Below, piece by piece: positions 1 through 10,526 of a stretch of 64,000 nt of DNA (its first letter is position 1; every line of letters starts with the position of its first letter). Both the position numbers and the translations under genes were made by a program. The notes beneath the pieces were generated by a model, which made no database searches, was not told the DNA's origin, and saw only the letters and a program-made list of their open reading frames with translations. This DNA comes from Curtobacterium ammoniigenes NBRC 101786 (lineage in GTDB: Bacteria; Actinomycetota; Actinomycetes; Actinomycetales; Microbacteriaceae): contig NZ_BCSV01000001.1 of NCBI RefSeq assembly GCF_001571045.1, positions 310,001 to 374,000 on the forward strand, in the 5' to 3' direction.

Positions 1-2
1 GC

Positions 3-350
3 GTCGGCATCGCGCGCGCGCTCGCCCTCCGGCCGCCGCTCCTCATCGCCGACGAACCGACCTCGGCGCTCGATGTATCCGTGCAGGCGCGGTTCCTCGA
101 GCTGCTGCAGGCACTCCAGCAGGAGCTGCAGTTCGCGTGCCTGTTCATCACCCACGACCTCGGCGTCGTGGACGTGCTCGCGCACCGAATCGTCGTGATG
201 AACCACGGCAAGCTCGTCGAGCAGGGCACGACCGACGAAGTCCTCCGCAACCCGAAGGACCCGTACACGCAGCGCCTGATCTCGGCAGTCCCGCTCCCCG
301 ACCCTCGTCTGCAGCGCGAACGTCGCGAACGTCGGGCGGCGCACGTCTAA
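3..350 (+). CDS. Oligopeptide/dipeptide ABC transporter ATP-binding protein (3' end only)
   Basis: C-terminal 115 residues of an ABC ATPase whose start lies before the window. The fragment opens just upstream of Walker B (LLIADEPTSALDVSVQ), followed by the H-loop (ITHDLGVV) and the C-terminal element NPKDPYTQRLISAVP, which is characteristic of the Dpp/Opp-type subfamily (oligo_HPY region). It would energise import of peptides or a related solute at the inner face of the membrane. The exact substrate cannot be read from this piece. The gene ends just before a perfect bidirectional hairpin at 387-428. Confidence 0.93.
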   Translation, partial: VGIARALALRPPLLIADEPTSALDVSVQARFLELLQALQQELQFACLFITHDLGVVDVLAHRIVVMNHGKLVEQGTTDEVLRNPKDPYTQRLISAVPLPDPRLQRERRERRAAHV

Positions 351-386
351 TCGCATCGCGCGCGAGCAGGCGCGTCGAACCGTCCC

Positions 387-428
387 GAGTGCGTGCACCG
401 GTCCACATGCGGCCCGGTGCACGCACTC
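387..428. terminator. Bidirectional hairpin terminator between convergent genes
   Basis: Perfect 15-bp inverted repeat (arms 387-401 and 414-428, 12-nt loop) between the ABC ATPase stop at 350 and the convergent PH-domain gene, whose stop codon (427-429) overlaps the right arm. No long T-run follows on either side. Its position and symmetry suggest shared termination for both genes. Confidence 0.7.
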
Positions 429-1008
429 AGATCCGGGCGCCGAGCACCGATGCGAGCAGCCCGAGCACGACGAGCAGCGCGACGGTCCAACCATGCACGC
501 GTGTGGTGATGGGCGCCGGAACCACCGTGGCCGGAGGTGGCCCGTCCTCCTCGATCACCGGTGGAATCCGGTCGCGGATACGCTCCGCCGCCTCCGCGAC
601 CGTGAGTCGGCGTGCGCCGATCGCCAGGCGGGAGGAGCGCGCCGGCGCGACCCACGCGCGCCGCAGCCCCTCGGATGTCTCGATCTCGATGCCGTAGCGG
701 TCACGCACACCCTGGACGCGCCTCCAGGCCATCGTCGTCGTCCGACGCACGTCGGCGATGACGAGTGCGTCGTCAGCGCACCGGATGTGGGGACGCCAGA
801 GGACGAACCACGCGAACGCCGTGAGGAACGTGGACGGCCCGAGCGCGAACAGCACCGCCGCCGGTCCTCGGGTGAGCGCGGCGACCGGCAGCAGGAGGAT
901 CGCTACCAGCCAGAGGAACCCGGCGAGCCTCCGCATCGACGGGGAGACGATGACCAGGTCGTCCGTGCGCTGCCGCTCGGAGTGCGGCGAAGAGTCGGGG
1001 ATCGTCAT
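427..1008 (-). CDS. PH-domain (bPH6-like) membrane protein
   Basis: 193 residues. Two hydrophobic segments near residues 29-72 are followed by a bacterial PH-like stretch (PHIRCADDALVIADVRR to about residue 115), and a last membrane helix closes the protein (about 174-192). Proteins of this layout are common in actinobacteria and of unknown function. The ATG at 1008 overlaps the stop of the CPBP gene upstream by 4 nt (ATGA, 1005-1008), so the two are translationally coupled. I preferred this ATG to longer in-frame starts because of the overlap. Confidence 0.8.
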   Translation of the reverse strand: MTIPDSSPHSERQRTDDLVIVSPSMRRLAGFLWLVAILLLPVAALTRGPAAVLFALGPSTFLTAFAWFVLWRPHIRCADDALVIADVRRTTTMAWRRVQGVRDRYGIEIETSEGLRRAWVAPARSSRLAIGARRLTVAEAAERIRDRIPPVIEEDGPPPATVVPAPITTRVHGWTVALLVVLGLLASVLGARI

Positions 1009-1829
1009 GCGAACAGGTGGGGGAACGCGTGGGCGACGACCGGATATCCGACGAAGACGACGGCATCGAGCAGGCAGTGCGTGATCACGAGGGGGAGGAG
1101 TCGACCCCACCGCGTGTAGATCCACCCGAAGGCGATGCCCATGACCGCGTTCCCGATGAAGGCGCCATACCCCTGGTACAGGTGGTAGCTTCCGCGGAGG
1201 ATCGCCGCTGACACGATGATCGTCCACCGGCTCCACCCGAGGCGCGCCAGCCGCTCATAGAGGTAGCCGACGACGATGAACTCCTCCTGCATGCCGGCGC
1301 GGACCGCGGAGAGCAGGAGCACGGGGATCGACCACCAGTAGGAGCCGAGCGCACTCGGATCGACGTTGACAGTGATGCCGATCGCGCGGCCGAGGAAATA
1401 CAGGCCGATGCCGGGGATTCCGATGCACGCCGCGATGAGGAGCGGTGCGCCGATGTCGGGCTTCGGCCGGAAGCGGTCGATCCCGAGACGCTGCAGGTGC
1501 GGTCGAGCCGGCGACCACAGCAGGTAGCAGACGAGTGCCACCGGTGCGAGATCGGTCGCGATCCCGAGCAACTGGTTGACGAGGTCGATGTACTCGAAGC
1601 GCGAGGTCGACGTGTTCAGCGCCGTCGACTGCTGCGAGAGCGGCGTGGTCTGCAGTGAGTCGCTGATGATCTGCACGATCGAGTAGAGCGCGCTCGCGCC
1701 GAGCGAGAGCAGCAGCACGATGACGACTTCCCAGCCGATGCGCACCCGAAGGCTGCGGCGCCGATCGACCGGCAGTGTCGGTGTCGATTCGGAGGCCCGT
1801 GGTCGCGTCGCACTCCCGCGTTGGCTCAT
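1005..1829 (-). CDS. CPBP-family intramembrane metalloprotease
   Basis: 274 residues with about seven to eight hydrophobic segments. The three CPBP/CAAX-protease motifs appear in order: QEEFIVVGYL (Glu-Glu pair, but Val where Arg is usual), RGSYHLYQG (motif 2 His) and HCLLDA (motif 3 His). The protein probably cleaves membrane substrates; target unknown. The ATG at 1829 is preceded by a strong SD (GGGAAGGA), which I chose over a start 26 codons upstream. It is divergent from typA and overlaps the PH-domain gene downstream by 4 nt. Confidence 0.87.
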   Translation of the reverse strand: MSQRGSATRPRASESTPTLPVDRRRSLRVRIGWEVVIVLLLSLGASALYSIVQIISDSLQTTPLSQQSTALNTSTSRFEYIDLVNQLLGIATDLAPVALVCYLLWSPARPHLQRLGIDRFRPKPDIGAPLLIAACIGIPGIGLYFLGRAIGITVNVDPSALGSYWWSIPVLLLSAVRAGMQEEFIVVGYLYERLARLGWSRWTIIVSAAILRGSYHLYQGYGAFIGNAVMGIAFGWIYTRWGRLLPLVITHCLLDAVVFVGYPVVAHAFPHLFA

Positions 1830-1856
1830 CGTTCCTTCCCGGTCACAGGGCACCGG

Positions 1857-1862
1857 TAGACT
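1857..1862 (+). promoter_or_regulatory. Predicted -10 element of typA
   Basis: TAGACT hexamer in the CPBP/typA divergent gap, about 78 nt before the typA ATG. It fits the TANNNT form seen at many genes here. No clear -35 is visible. Confidence 0.45.
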
Positions 1863-1939
1863 GGCGTGTCGGAATCGCCGGCCCATGCGCGCCGGTCTCG
1901 TCCGCAATCATCCCCTACCCCCCTCAAAGGAAGTCCTGT

Positions 1940-3850
<1,911 letters not shown>

Positions 3851-3961
3851 CAGTCCTGTTCCCGTTCCTCCGGGCGGCGGTCGCCAGTTTCCACCGGCGT
3901 CCGCCGCTCGCTTCTGTCCACAGAGGGCAGGACGGGCCTCGTCGCCATGCGTATCGGCGGC

Positions 3962-3967
3962 TACGGT
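3962..3967 (+). promoter_or_regulatory. Leaderless -10 (TACGGT) for the M20 amidohydrolase
   Basis: TACGGT followed by 6 nt and the ATG at 3974. The predicted transcript starts at or next to the start codon, and there is no SD. Confidence 0.6.
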
Positions 3968-3973
3968 GAACGC

Positions 3974-5161
3974 ATGACCCTGGAACTGCTCGACATCTAT
4001 CAGGACCTGCACCGTCACCCGGAACTCGCGTTCCACGAGCGCCGGACCGCGCAGGTCATCGCCGACCGCCTCTCGGATCTCGGTGTCGACCCGATCACGG
4101 GCGTCGGCGGGACCGGGGTGCTCGGGGTCATCGCAAACGGCGACGGTCCCGTGGTCTGGTTGCGGGCCGACATCGACGGCCTTCCGGTCCAGGAGCGCAC
4201 CGGCCTGGCGTATGCGAGCGAGCATCGGGTGATCGACGCGGACGGCAACGAGACGCAGACGATGCACGCGTGTGGACACGACATGCACATCACATGGCTG
4301 CTCGGCGCGCTCGAGCGGCTCCTCGCCAGCCGGGATGCGTGGGCCGGAACCGTCGTCGCGATCTTCCAGCCGGCGGAAGAAGTGATCGGTGGCGCCCGGG
4401 CCATGGTTGAGGACGGCCTACTCGACCGCGTCCCGCGCCCGGATATCGTGCTCGGACAGCACAGCGCTCCCGCTCCCGTCGGAATGATCGGCGTCGGATT
4501 CGGGCCCGTGATGTCCGCGAGTGACCGGATGCGTGTCACGTTCCACGGCCGCGGAGGCCATGGTTCGGCACCGCACACCACGCTCGACCCGATCGTGGCG
4601 GCTGCGTCCGCCGTGGTCCGCCTGCAGACGGTGGTGTCGCGGGAAATCGCGCCGACGGAACCCGCGGTTGTGACCATCGGCACCTTCCATGCCGGGACAC
4701 GCGGCAACATCATTCCGGACGACGCGACCATCGAGATCAGCACCCGTGCGCGGAGCGAGGGGGTTCGTGCACAGATTCTCGCAGCCATCGAGCGCATCGT
4801 CGGGGCCGAAGCCGCCGCAGGCGGCCTGCCCGCGCCAGAGATCACGCGCGAGCCCGGCGCCGACGTGCTCGTCAACGATCCGGCAGCCGCCGAGCGCGTG
4901 CTCCGCGCGCTGGGCTCCGGCGCTGTCCGGCTCGAGAACGCGCACGGTCTCGTCATGGCAAGCGAAGACGTCGGCCAGCTGGCGACCGCAGCGGAAGCGC
5001 CGATCGTCTACTGGTTCACGGGGACCACCGACCCCGCCGTGTTCCAGCGCGGCGAAGAGCCGCCGAGCAACCACTCACCGTTCTACGCACCGCTCGCGGA
5101 ACCGTCCATTCCGGTCGGCGTGGAGGCGCTCGTCTCCGCTGCTCGCGAATTCCTCGACTAA
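3974..5161 (+). CDS. M20-family amidohydrolase (N-acyl amino acid/hippurate hydrolase type)
   Basis: 395 residues. Metal ligands of the M20D group are visible: MHACGHDMH (Cys100, His102), PAEE (Glu135/136), GQHS (His163) and the C-terminal NNHSPFY His. The dimerisation-domain motif GRGGHGSAPH is also present. Such enzymes cleave the amide of N-acyl amino acids or indole-amino acid conjugates in the cytosol; the substrate here is unknown. The ATG at 3974 is chosen over one 9 codons upstream because a TACGGT box lies exactly 6 nt before it. Confidence 0.9.
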   Translation: MTLELLDIYQDLHRHPELAFHERRTAQVIADRLSDLGVDPITGVGGTGVLGVIANGDGPVVWLRADIDGLPVQERTGLAYASEHRVIDADGNETQTMHACGHDMHITWLLGALERLLASRDAWAGTVVAIFQPAEEVIGGARAMVEDGLLDRVPRPDIVLGQHSAPAPVGMIGVGFGPVMSASDRMRVTFHGRGGHGSAPHTTLDPIVAAASAVVRLQTVVSREIAPTEPAVVTIGTFHAGTRGNIIPDDATIEISTRARSEGVRAQILAAIERIVGAEAAAGGLPAPEITREPGADVLVNDPAAAERVLRALGSGAVRLENAHGLVMASEDVGQLATAAEAPIVYWFTGTTDPAVFQRGEEPPSNHSPFYAPLAEPSIPVGVEALVSAAREFLD

Positions 5162-5192
5162 CAGAGCCCCGCGTTTCGGCTGAGGCCCATTC

Positions 5193-6884
5193 ATGAGCGT
5201 CCCACCGATCCGCGGCCTGATGCGCCGCGTCCAGACTGCGATTCGTCCTCGGGTGCACGTCACACCGGCCCCCAACGACGTCAACGTTGCGTGGAACGTC
5301 CCGGTGCGCCTCCGCGACGGAGTCACGCTCCGCATGAACGTCTTTCGGCCGCAGACGGACGAGCCGGTCCCCGTCATCATGTCGGCGCACCCGTACAACA
5401 AGGATGCGATCCCAGCCGCAACCCGGAGCGGTCGCGGTCTCAATTTCCAATTCCGGCTCTTTCCGCAGCCGGACCCCATCACGATCTCGGAATGGACCTC
5501 CTGGGAGGCGCCCGATCCCGTCGTGTGGGTCCGGCGAGGATACGCGGTGGTGAACGCCGACCTCCGGGGCGGAGGCCGCGCAGAAGGGTCCTCGTCGCTG
5601 TTCTCCGACGAGGAGGCGGCCGACTACGCCGAGCTGATCAGGTGGGCTGGTACGCAGCCATGGTCGAACGGTCGGGTCGGACTCCTCGGCGTCTCGTACC
5701 TTGCGATCAGCCAGTACAAGGTCGCCGCCCTGCGTCCACCGCACCTTGCCGCAATCTGCCCATGGGAGGGGTTCACCGACATCTACCGTGACTTTCTCCG
5801 ACCCGGCGGCATCCGAGAGGACGGATTCGCGATCATCTGGAGCGCGCTGTCGCGGAGGCTCGCCCGAGTGAACGACGACCTGCGCCAGGAGCAGGTGCAC
5901 CGAGTCACGCGCGATCAGTGGTACGAGGAGCGAACGCCCGACCTCGGCGCGATACGCGTGCCGATGCTCGTCTGCGGATCATTCTCCGACCACAACCTGC
6001 ACACCCGCGGGTCATTTGAGGCATTCCGCCGTGCTGGCTCCGAGCAGAAGTGGCTCGTCACCCACCGTGACGGCAAATGGTCGACCTTCACCAGCGCCGA
6101 CGCCCAGCGCACACAGGCCGCGTTCTTCGATCACTTCCTCCGGGGCATCGACAACGGGTGGGAGGCCCGCTCGCCTGTCCGAATTCGGGTCACCGATGCG
6201 CACCGGAAGCCCGCCGCGATCTATGACCGAGCCGATTGGCCGCCGGAGGACGCCACGGAGCGGCGGCTGCATCTGGACGTGACAACGGGCCTCCTCGTCG
6301 ATCGCCCGGTCACAGCGCCCGGCCGCCGGATTTGGCGCACGCACGGGCCCGGGCTGCAATTCCGATGGGTGGTGGATTCGACGCTCGACGTCGTCGGGAG
6401 CGCTTGGCTCCGCCTCTGGGTCGAGGCGATCGACACCACAGACGTGTCCCTGTTCGTCGCGATGCGGAAGCTCCGGGACGGGCGCGAGATCACGTTCGAG
6501 GGGTCATTCGGCTACTCGGGCGACCCGATAACCGCGGGCTGGCAACGCGCGGGCTTCCACAAACTCGACACCGATCTCTCCACGTCGACACAGCCTGTGC
6601 ACACGTACCGGACGCTGCAACCACTCGTTCCCGGGACGCCGATTCCCGTCGATGTCGCACTGCTCCCGCATGCCACTCGGCTTCGTTCTGGCGACGTCAT
6701 CGAGCTCGACATCCGCGGCACATGGCCGCAGCCGCGGAACCCCGTCACGGGCCAGTTCCCGTCCGGCTACGAACCATCGCCGTCCGGTTCGATTGCGCTG
6801 CACAGCGGGGGCGAGCACGGGTCGAGCCTCCTGTTCACCACGATGCGATGCGGTGATTCACAGCAGGCTTCCGTCGGTCTTTGA
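5193..6884 (+). CDS. CocE/NonD family (X-Pro dipeptidyl-peptidase S15-like) hydrolase
   Basis: 563 residues. An alpha/beta-hydrolase core starts near residue 40 (LRDGVTLRMNVFRP) with the nucleophile in GVSYLA (Ser about 168) and the acid in SFSDHNLH. The catalytic His probably sits in WLVTHRDGKW. The C-terminal beta-sandwich domain (PepX_C, about 370-555) ends the protein. Relatives hydrolyse esters, amides or X-Pro peptides. No signal peptide is evident, so it is probably cytosolic. It follows the amidohydrolase by 31 bp on the same strand. Confidence 0.9.
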   Translation: MSVPPIRGLMRRVQTAIRPRVHVTPAPNDVNVAWNVPVRLRDGVTLRMNVFRPQTDEPVPVIMSAHPYNKDAIPAATRSGRGLNFQFRLFPQPDPITISEWTSWEAPDPVVWVRRGYAVVNADLRGGGRAEGSSSLFSDEEAADYAELIRWAGTQPWSNGRVGLLGVSYLAISQYKVAALRPPHLAAICPWEGFTDIYRDFLRPGGIREDGFAIIWSALSRRLARVNDDLRQEQVHRVTRDQWYEERTPDLGAIRVPMLVCGSFSDHNLHTRGSFEAFRRAGSEQKWLVTHRDGKWSTFTSADAQRTQAAFFDHFLRGIDNGWEARSPVRIRVTDAHRKPAAIYDRADWPPEDATERRLHLDVTTGLLVDRPVTAPGRRIWRTHGPGLQFRWVVDSTLDVVGSAWLRLWVEAIDTTDVSLFVAMRKLRDGREITFEGSFGYSGDPITAGWQRAGFHKLDTDLSTSTQPVHTYRTLQPLVPGTPIPVDVALLPHATRLRSGDVIELDIRGTWPQPRNPVTGQFPSGYEPSPSGSIALHSGGEHGSSLLFTTMRCGDSQQASVGL

Positions 6885-6896
6885 CGTTCGTTCGAT

Positions 6897-6902
6897 TAGT
6901 GT
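6897..6902 (+). promoter_or_regulatory. Leaderless -10 (TAGTGT) for the lipoprotein gene
   Basis: TAGTGT, then 7 nt, then the ATG at 6910. No SD is present. Confidence 0.45.
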
Positions 6903-6909
6903 TCCCGCG

Positions 6910-7449
6910 ATGCGTTCCCCGATCCGACCTCTGCTCGCTGCCTCCGCGGGTCTCCTCATGCTGGGCGCGCTGAGCGGATGCGCCGGCGCTGCCAAGCAGG
7001 CGAGCGACCTCGGATCCGCTGTCGCCTCCAACGTCGCGAACGGGGTGTCGAGCATCTCCGGCGGCGCGATCCAGCGCGGAATGGCCAGCCTCGCCGGAGG
7101 GATCGACGGAGCGCTGAGCAACGCGCTGCAGGGCGCGAAGATCCTGTCGAACGGCATGCTTCCGCCCGGATACCCCACCAGCGCGGTGCCCCTGGTGGAC
7201 GGCGAAGTGCTCGGCGGCGGCTCCGGACCGAATCAGAGCGGCTGGGTCGTGCAAGTACGCGTCGCTTCGTTGAACCAGTTCGCGGACGCCACGCACCTGC
7301 TGGGCAATGCCGGGTTCTCGACAACCGTCAGCCACCAGGACGGCGTCAGCGCCTTCGGGCTGTTCGAGGCCACCCACTATCGCGCGGTCGTGCTCTTCTC
7401 CAAAGGATCCACAGGCATCACCGCCACCTACATCGTCACCACGAAATAG
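6910..7449 (+). CDS. Predicted lipoprotein of unknown function
   Basis: 179 residues. An N-terminal signal peptide ends in a lipobox, LSGC, with Cys24 as the lipidation site, so the protein should be anchored outside the cytoplasmic membrane. The mature N-terminal part is Ala/Gly/Ser-rich with small repeats (about 25-75). The rest has a compact beta-like region and ends ITATYIVTTK. I do not recognise a family. The start is fixed by the lipobox geometry and the TAGTGT box 7 nt upstream. Confidence 0.8.
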   Translation: MRSPIRPLLAASAGLLMLGALSGCAGAAKQASDLGSAVASNVANGVSSISGGAIQRGMASLAGGIDGALSNALQGAKILSNGMLPPGYPTSAVPLVDGEVLGGGSGPNQSGWVVQVRVASLNQFADATHLLGNAGFSTTVSHQDGVSAFGLFEATHYRAVVLFSKGSTGITATYIVTTK

Positions 7450-7454
7450 GTCGA

Positions 7455-7460
7455 TATCCT
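7455..7460 (+). promoter_or_regulatory. Leaderless -10 (TATCCT) for the PIG-L gene
   Basis: TATCCT, 7 nt, then the ATG at 7468; no SD. Confidence 0.55.
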
Positions 7461-7467
7461 GGCCCGG

Positions 7468-8958
7468 ATGCCCCGATCCAACGAGCACCATGCCGAGCAC
7501 GTCCTCTTCGTGCACGCGCACCCCGACGACGAGACCCTCACGACCGGCGGCACCATCGCGACGCTCATCGCCAGCGGGGACACCCCAACCGTCCTCACGG
7601 CGACCCGCGGGGAGCGCGGCGAGATGCTCACGGAAGAGCTGGCGCCGCTCGCCGGACACGCTGAGGCCGTCGCCGCGCACCGTGAGCGCGAACTGCGCGC
7701 GGCACTCGCGGCGCTCGGCGGACCTCGCCAGCTCTGGCTCGGAAGCCCAGGTGCTCGGGCAGACGGTCTCCCGCCGCGCAGATACACCGACTCGGGCATG
7801 CAATGGGGGCCCGACGGGCGAGCCGAGCCCGTCAGCGATGCGCCCGCCGATGCCCTGAGCCGCGCCGACTTCGCCGAGCTCGTCGCCGACGTCCGCGTCG
7901 CCATTCGCGAATCCCACGCCGAAACGGTCGTCAGCTACGCGGACGACGGGGGGTACGGGCACCCCGACCACGTGCTCATGCACCACGTGGCCCGCCACGC
8001 AGCCGAGGCCGAGGGGGTCCCATTCGTCGAGATCACGGATGCCGATATCGACTCCGATGCGACACGCCCCGGCATGGGCCCGGGCGAGGGCGCAGCTACG
8101 CGCACCGCCGACGGTGCGAACACTGGCGCACCGACTGCGCCCGGTCATGACACGGACGACGTCATCCTCGTCGACGTTCTGCCCGTGCGCGCCCGTGTGC
8201 GGGCCGCGCTCGAGCAGTACCGGAGCCAGCTCACGCTCGAGCCCGCGAATCCGGCCGATCCGCTTACCCTCCGATGGATCATGCCGCATGGTGCGCGACA
8301 GGAGGCACCCGCCGTCGAACGCTTCACCCGCCGCCCCGCGGGAGCACGCACCGACGGCATGCTCGGTACCAGGGGCGCGGCCGTCGACGCTTCGCGAGGC
8401 AGCGAACCGGGCGTCCTCGGCGGCGCGGGATCGTCTGCGGTCGACCCGAACCGGGGCCCGCGGCTCCTCGGTGCGATCGCGATGGTCGCTGTCGGGCTCG
8501 TGATCGGCGCACTCGGGACCGTGACGCACCAGGTCAGCGCCGGTTCCGTGCCGATCGGCGCCGTCCTCGATCTCCTGCTCATCGCCTGCGTGCTCGTCGG
8601 CGTGCGGCTCACGCTGCGCTCGCGGCTCCTGGTCTTCCTGGAGGCGCTCGTCTGCTTCGGCGTGACCCTCGCGATGGCGTACGGGTTCGGGTCCGACACC
8701 GTCCTGGTGCCCGACAACGTTGCCGGACAGGCATGGACCCTCGGCCAAGCCCTCATCGCGATCATCGTGATCATGTGGCCCGATTTCTCGCGCCTCCGGA
8801 CTCGAGGTGGGCCGCGCCTCCAGACCAGCGGTGGGCCGCGGCCGCAGACCGATCCTGACCCGCGCCTCCAGACCGGCCGTGACCCGGGCCTCCAGACCGA
8901 CCGTGATCTGCGCCCGCAGGGTCGCCGCGAAGCCGGTCAGCAGGACCGCGCAGAGTAG
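7468..8958 (+). CDS. PIG-L/LmbE (MshB-like) deacetylase fused to a membrane domain
   Basis: 496 residues. The N-terminal half is a PIG-L Zn-dependent deacetylase: HAHPDDE (His16-Glu22) and [10 protein letters not shown] (about 163-172). Relatives include MshB (mycothiol) and N-acetylglucosamine deacetylases. After a low-complexity linker, about residues 330-440 form four hydrophobic segments ending MWPDF. The C-terminal tail consists of six 8-residue repeats, (R/G)(L/P)(R/Q)Txxx(P/L), encoded by 24-bp units at 8791-8934. The catalytic head is presumably cytosolic and membrane-tethered. A true MshB role is possible but not shown, because the fusion is not part of classical MshB. Confidence 0.87.
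   Translation: MPRSNEHHAEHVLFVHAHPDDETLTTGGTIATLIASGDTPTVLTATRGERGEMLTEELAPLAGHAEAVAAHRERELRAALAALGGPRQLWLGSPGARADGLPPRRYTDSGMQWGPDGRAEPVSDAPADALSRADFAELVADVRVAIRESHAETVVSYADDGGYGHPDHVLMHHVARHAAEAEGVPFVEITDADIDSDATRPGMGPGEGAATRTADGANTGAPTAPGHDTDDVILVDVLPVRARVRAALEQYRSQLTLEPANPADPLTLRWIMPHGARQEAPAVERFTRRPAGARTDGMLGTRGAAVDASRGSEPGVLGGAGSSAVDPNRGPRLLGAIAMVAVGLVIGALGTVTHQVSAGSVPIGAVLDLLLIACVLVGVRLTLRSRLLVFLEALVCFGVTLAMAYGFGSDTVLVPDNVAGQAWTLGQALIAIIVIMWPDFSRLRTRGGPRLQTSGGPRPQTDPDPRLQTGRDPGLQTDRDLRPQGRREAGQQDRAE
8791..8934 (+). repeat. Six in-frame 24-bp tandem repeats (8-aa units)
   Basis: Six contiguous 24-bp units in the 3' end of the PIG-L gene (8791, 8815, 8839, 8863, 8887, 8911). The best-conserved part of each unit is CGCCTCCAGACC. 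All keep the reading frame, giving an Arg/Gln/Thr-rich tail. Confidence 0.85.
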
Positions 8959-8961
8959 ACT
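8956..8961 (+). promoter_or_regulatory. Predicted -10 element of fdxA-dapC
   Basis: TAGACT overlapping the stop codon of the PIG-L gene, about 33 nt before the fdxA GTG. The leader contains GTGGAG, a plausible SD. Confidence 0.45.
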
Positions 8962-8993
8962 CGACCCGCCCGAACCGAAGTGGAGCACACCCC

Positions 8994-9311
8994 GTGACCT
9001 ACGTCATCGCCCAGCCCTGTGTGGACGTGAAAGACCGCGCCTGCATCGACGAATGTCCCGTCGACTGCATCTACGAAGGCGAACGGTCGCTGTACATCCA
9101 CCCGGACGAATGCGTTGACTGCGGCGCCTGCGAGCCGGTCTGCCCGGTTGAGGCGATCTACTACGAAGACGACCTTCCCGATCAGTGGGCCGATTACTAC
9201 AAGGCGAACGTCGAGTTCTTCGAAGACCTCGGCTCGCCGGGCGGCGCCGCGAAGGTGGGCGTCATCCACAAGGACCACCCGGTCGTCGCCGCCGAGCCGC
9301 CCCGAGGCTGA
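8994..9311 (+). CDS. fdxA: Seven-iron ferredoxin FdxA
   Basis: 105 residues. The N-terminal cysteines (C9, C17, C21, C25-Pro-type spacing in CIDECPVDC) and the second set C40-x2-C-x2-C-x3-CP ([12 protein letters not shown]) match [3Fe-4S]/[4Fe-4S] ferredoxins of actinobacteria. It is a cytosolic electron carrier. The start is GTG at 8994 after GTGGAG. dapC follows only 2 nt after the stop, and this fdxA-dapC pairing is conserved in actinobacteria (Rv1177-Rv1178). Confidence 0.96.
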   Translation: MTYVIAQPCVDVKDRACIDECPVDCIYEGERSLYIHPDECVDCGACEPVCPVEAIYYEDDLPDQWADYYKANVEFFEDLGSPGGAAKVGVIHKDHPVVAAEPPRG

Positions 9312-9313
9312 GC

Positions 9314-10432
9314 GTGCCGCTCGACCTGCCGGATTTTCCCTGGAACCATCTCGCGCCCGCGCGGCGCGTGGCCGAAAGCCACGCTGACGGCCTCGTCGAC
9401 CTCAGCGTCGGGTCGCCGGTCGACCCGACCCCCGCGCTGATCCGGGCCGCGCTCGCCGAGGCAACCGACGCGCACTCGTACCCGCAGGTCATCGGAACCC
9501 CAGCCGTACGTGAAGCGATCTGCGCCTGGTACGCGGACCGTCACGGCGTGCGACTCGACGTGACGCAGGTGCTCCCGACGATCGGCTCGAAGGAGTTCAT
9601 CGCCGGTCTTGCGCTCTGGCTCGGGATCGGCGCGGACGACACCGTCGTCGTCCCGGAGGTCGCCTACCCCACCTACGCGCTCGGAGCAGCACTCGTCGGA
9701 GCGCGTGTGATCGCCGCTGACGACCCTCGTGCATGGCCGGAGGGGACGAAGCTGATCTGGCTGAACTCGCCCGGCAACCCGGACGGACGCGTGCTCCCGC
9801 TCGACGCGCTGCGTGCCGCGGTCGTCCGCGCTCGCGAGCTCGGAGCGCTGATCGTCGGGGACGAGTGCTACGCCGAACTCGGCTGGTCCGCTGCATTCGA
9901 CACGGCGCCGACTCCGACGATCCTCGACCCGCGCGTCATCGGCGATAGCGCGGCCGGAGTCCTCAACGTCTACTCCCTCTCGAAGCAGTCCAACCTGGCC
10001 GGGTATCGAGCCGCATTCGCCGCGGGGGACCGGAGCGTCCTCGCCGAAGTGCTCGAAGTCCGGAAGCACGCAGGCCTGATGCTGCCCGCCCCCGTGCAGC
10101 AGGCGATGGCCGTCGCGCTCGCCGACCACGAGCACGTCCTCGCCCAAAAGGGCGTGTACGCCGCGCGGCGGAGCGCGCTCCTCGATGCACTTCAGGTCGC
10201 AGGATTCCGGATCGACCACAGTCACGCTGGGTTGTACCTCTGGGCGACTCGTGACGAGGACTGCTGGCAGACCGTCGACGCGCTCGCCGAGCTTGGCATA
10301 CTCGTCGCCCCGGGATCCTTCTACGGGGACGCCGGCTCCCGTCACGTCCGGGTAGCGCTCACGGCGACGGATGAACGCGTTGCGGCCGCTGCCGCACGGC
10401 TCCGGAGGCTCGGGGCCGCGAACTCCCGCTGA
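9314..10432 (+). CDS. dapC: Succinyldiaminopimelate transaminase
   Basis: 372 residues, a fold-type I aminotransferase. The PLP lysine is in SLSKQSNLAGYR (about Lys224), with the substrate-binding Asn in NSPGNPDGR and an Asp in GDECYAEL. It converts N-succinyl-2-amino-6-ketopimelate and glutamate to succinyl-DAP in lysine/peptidoglycan synthesis. The start is GTG 9314, 2 nt after the fdxA stop. An in-frame extension back to 9185 lies inside fdxA and is not used. DapD and DapE, the flanking steps, are encoded at 15.8-17.9 kb. Confidence 0.92.
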   Translation: MPLDLPDFPWNHLAPARRVAESHADGLVDLSVGSPVDPTPALIRAALAEATDAHSYPQVIGTPAVREAICAWYADRHGVRLDVTQVLPTIGSKEFIAGLALWLGIGADDTVVVPEVAYPTYALGAALVGARVIAADDPRAWPEGTKLIWLNSPGNPDGRVLPLDALRAAVVRARELGALIVGDECYAELGWSAAFDTAPTPTILDPRVIGDSAAGVLNVYSLSKQSNLAGYRAAFAAGDRSVLAEVLEVRKHAGLMLPAPVQQAMAVALADHEHVLAQKGVYAARRSALLDALQVAGFRIDHSHAGLYLWATRDEDCWQTVDALAELGILVAPGSFYGDAGSRHVRVALTATDERVAAAAARLRRLGAANSR

Positions 10433-10514
10433 CCCGCTTTCCACAGGTGGGCAATTCACGATTCCCATCAAGTGCATGGGTATCGGGTGTGCACGACCTC
10501 CATCGCTGGCGGTT

Positions 10515-10520
10515 TAGGCT
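10515..10520 (+). promoter_or_regulatory. Leaderless -10 (TAGGCT) for gltA
   Basis: TAGGCT, 6 nt, GTG at 10527. A GGAGG at 10521-10525 lies only 1 nt before the GTG and is too close to be an SD, which favours leaderless initiation. Confidence 0.6.
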
Positions 10521-10526
10521 GGAGGT

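Noticed and set aside
6881..6886. TTGACG as -35 for the lipoprotein gene
   Set aside because: Only 10 bp from the TAGTGT box and overlaps the preceding stop codon.
6835..8988. 717-codon antisense frame over the lipoprotein and PIG-L genes
   Set aside because: No domains; it lies opposite two well-supported genes.
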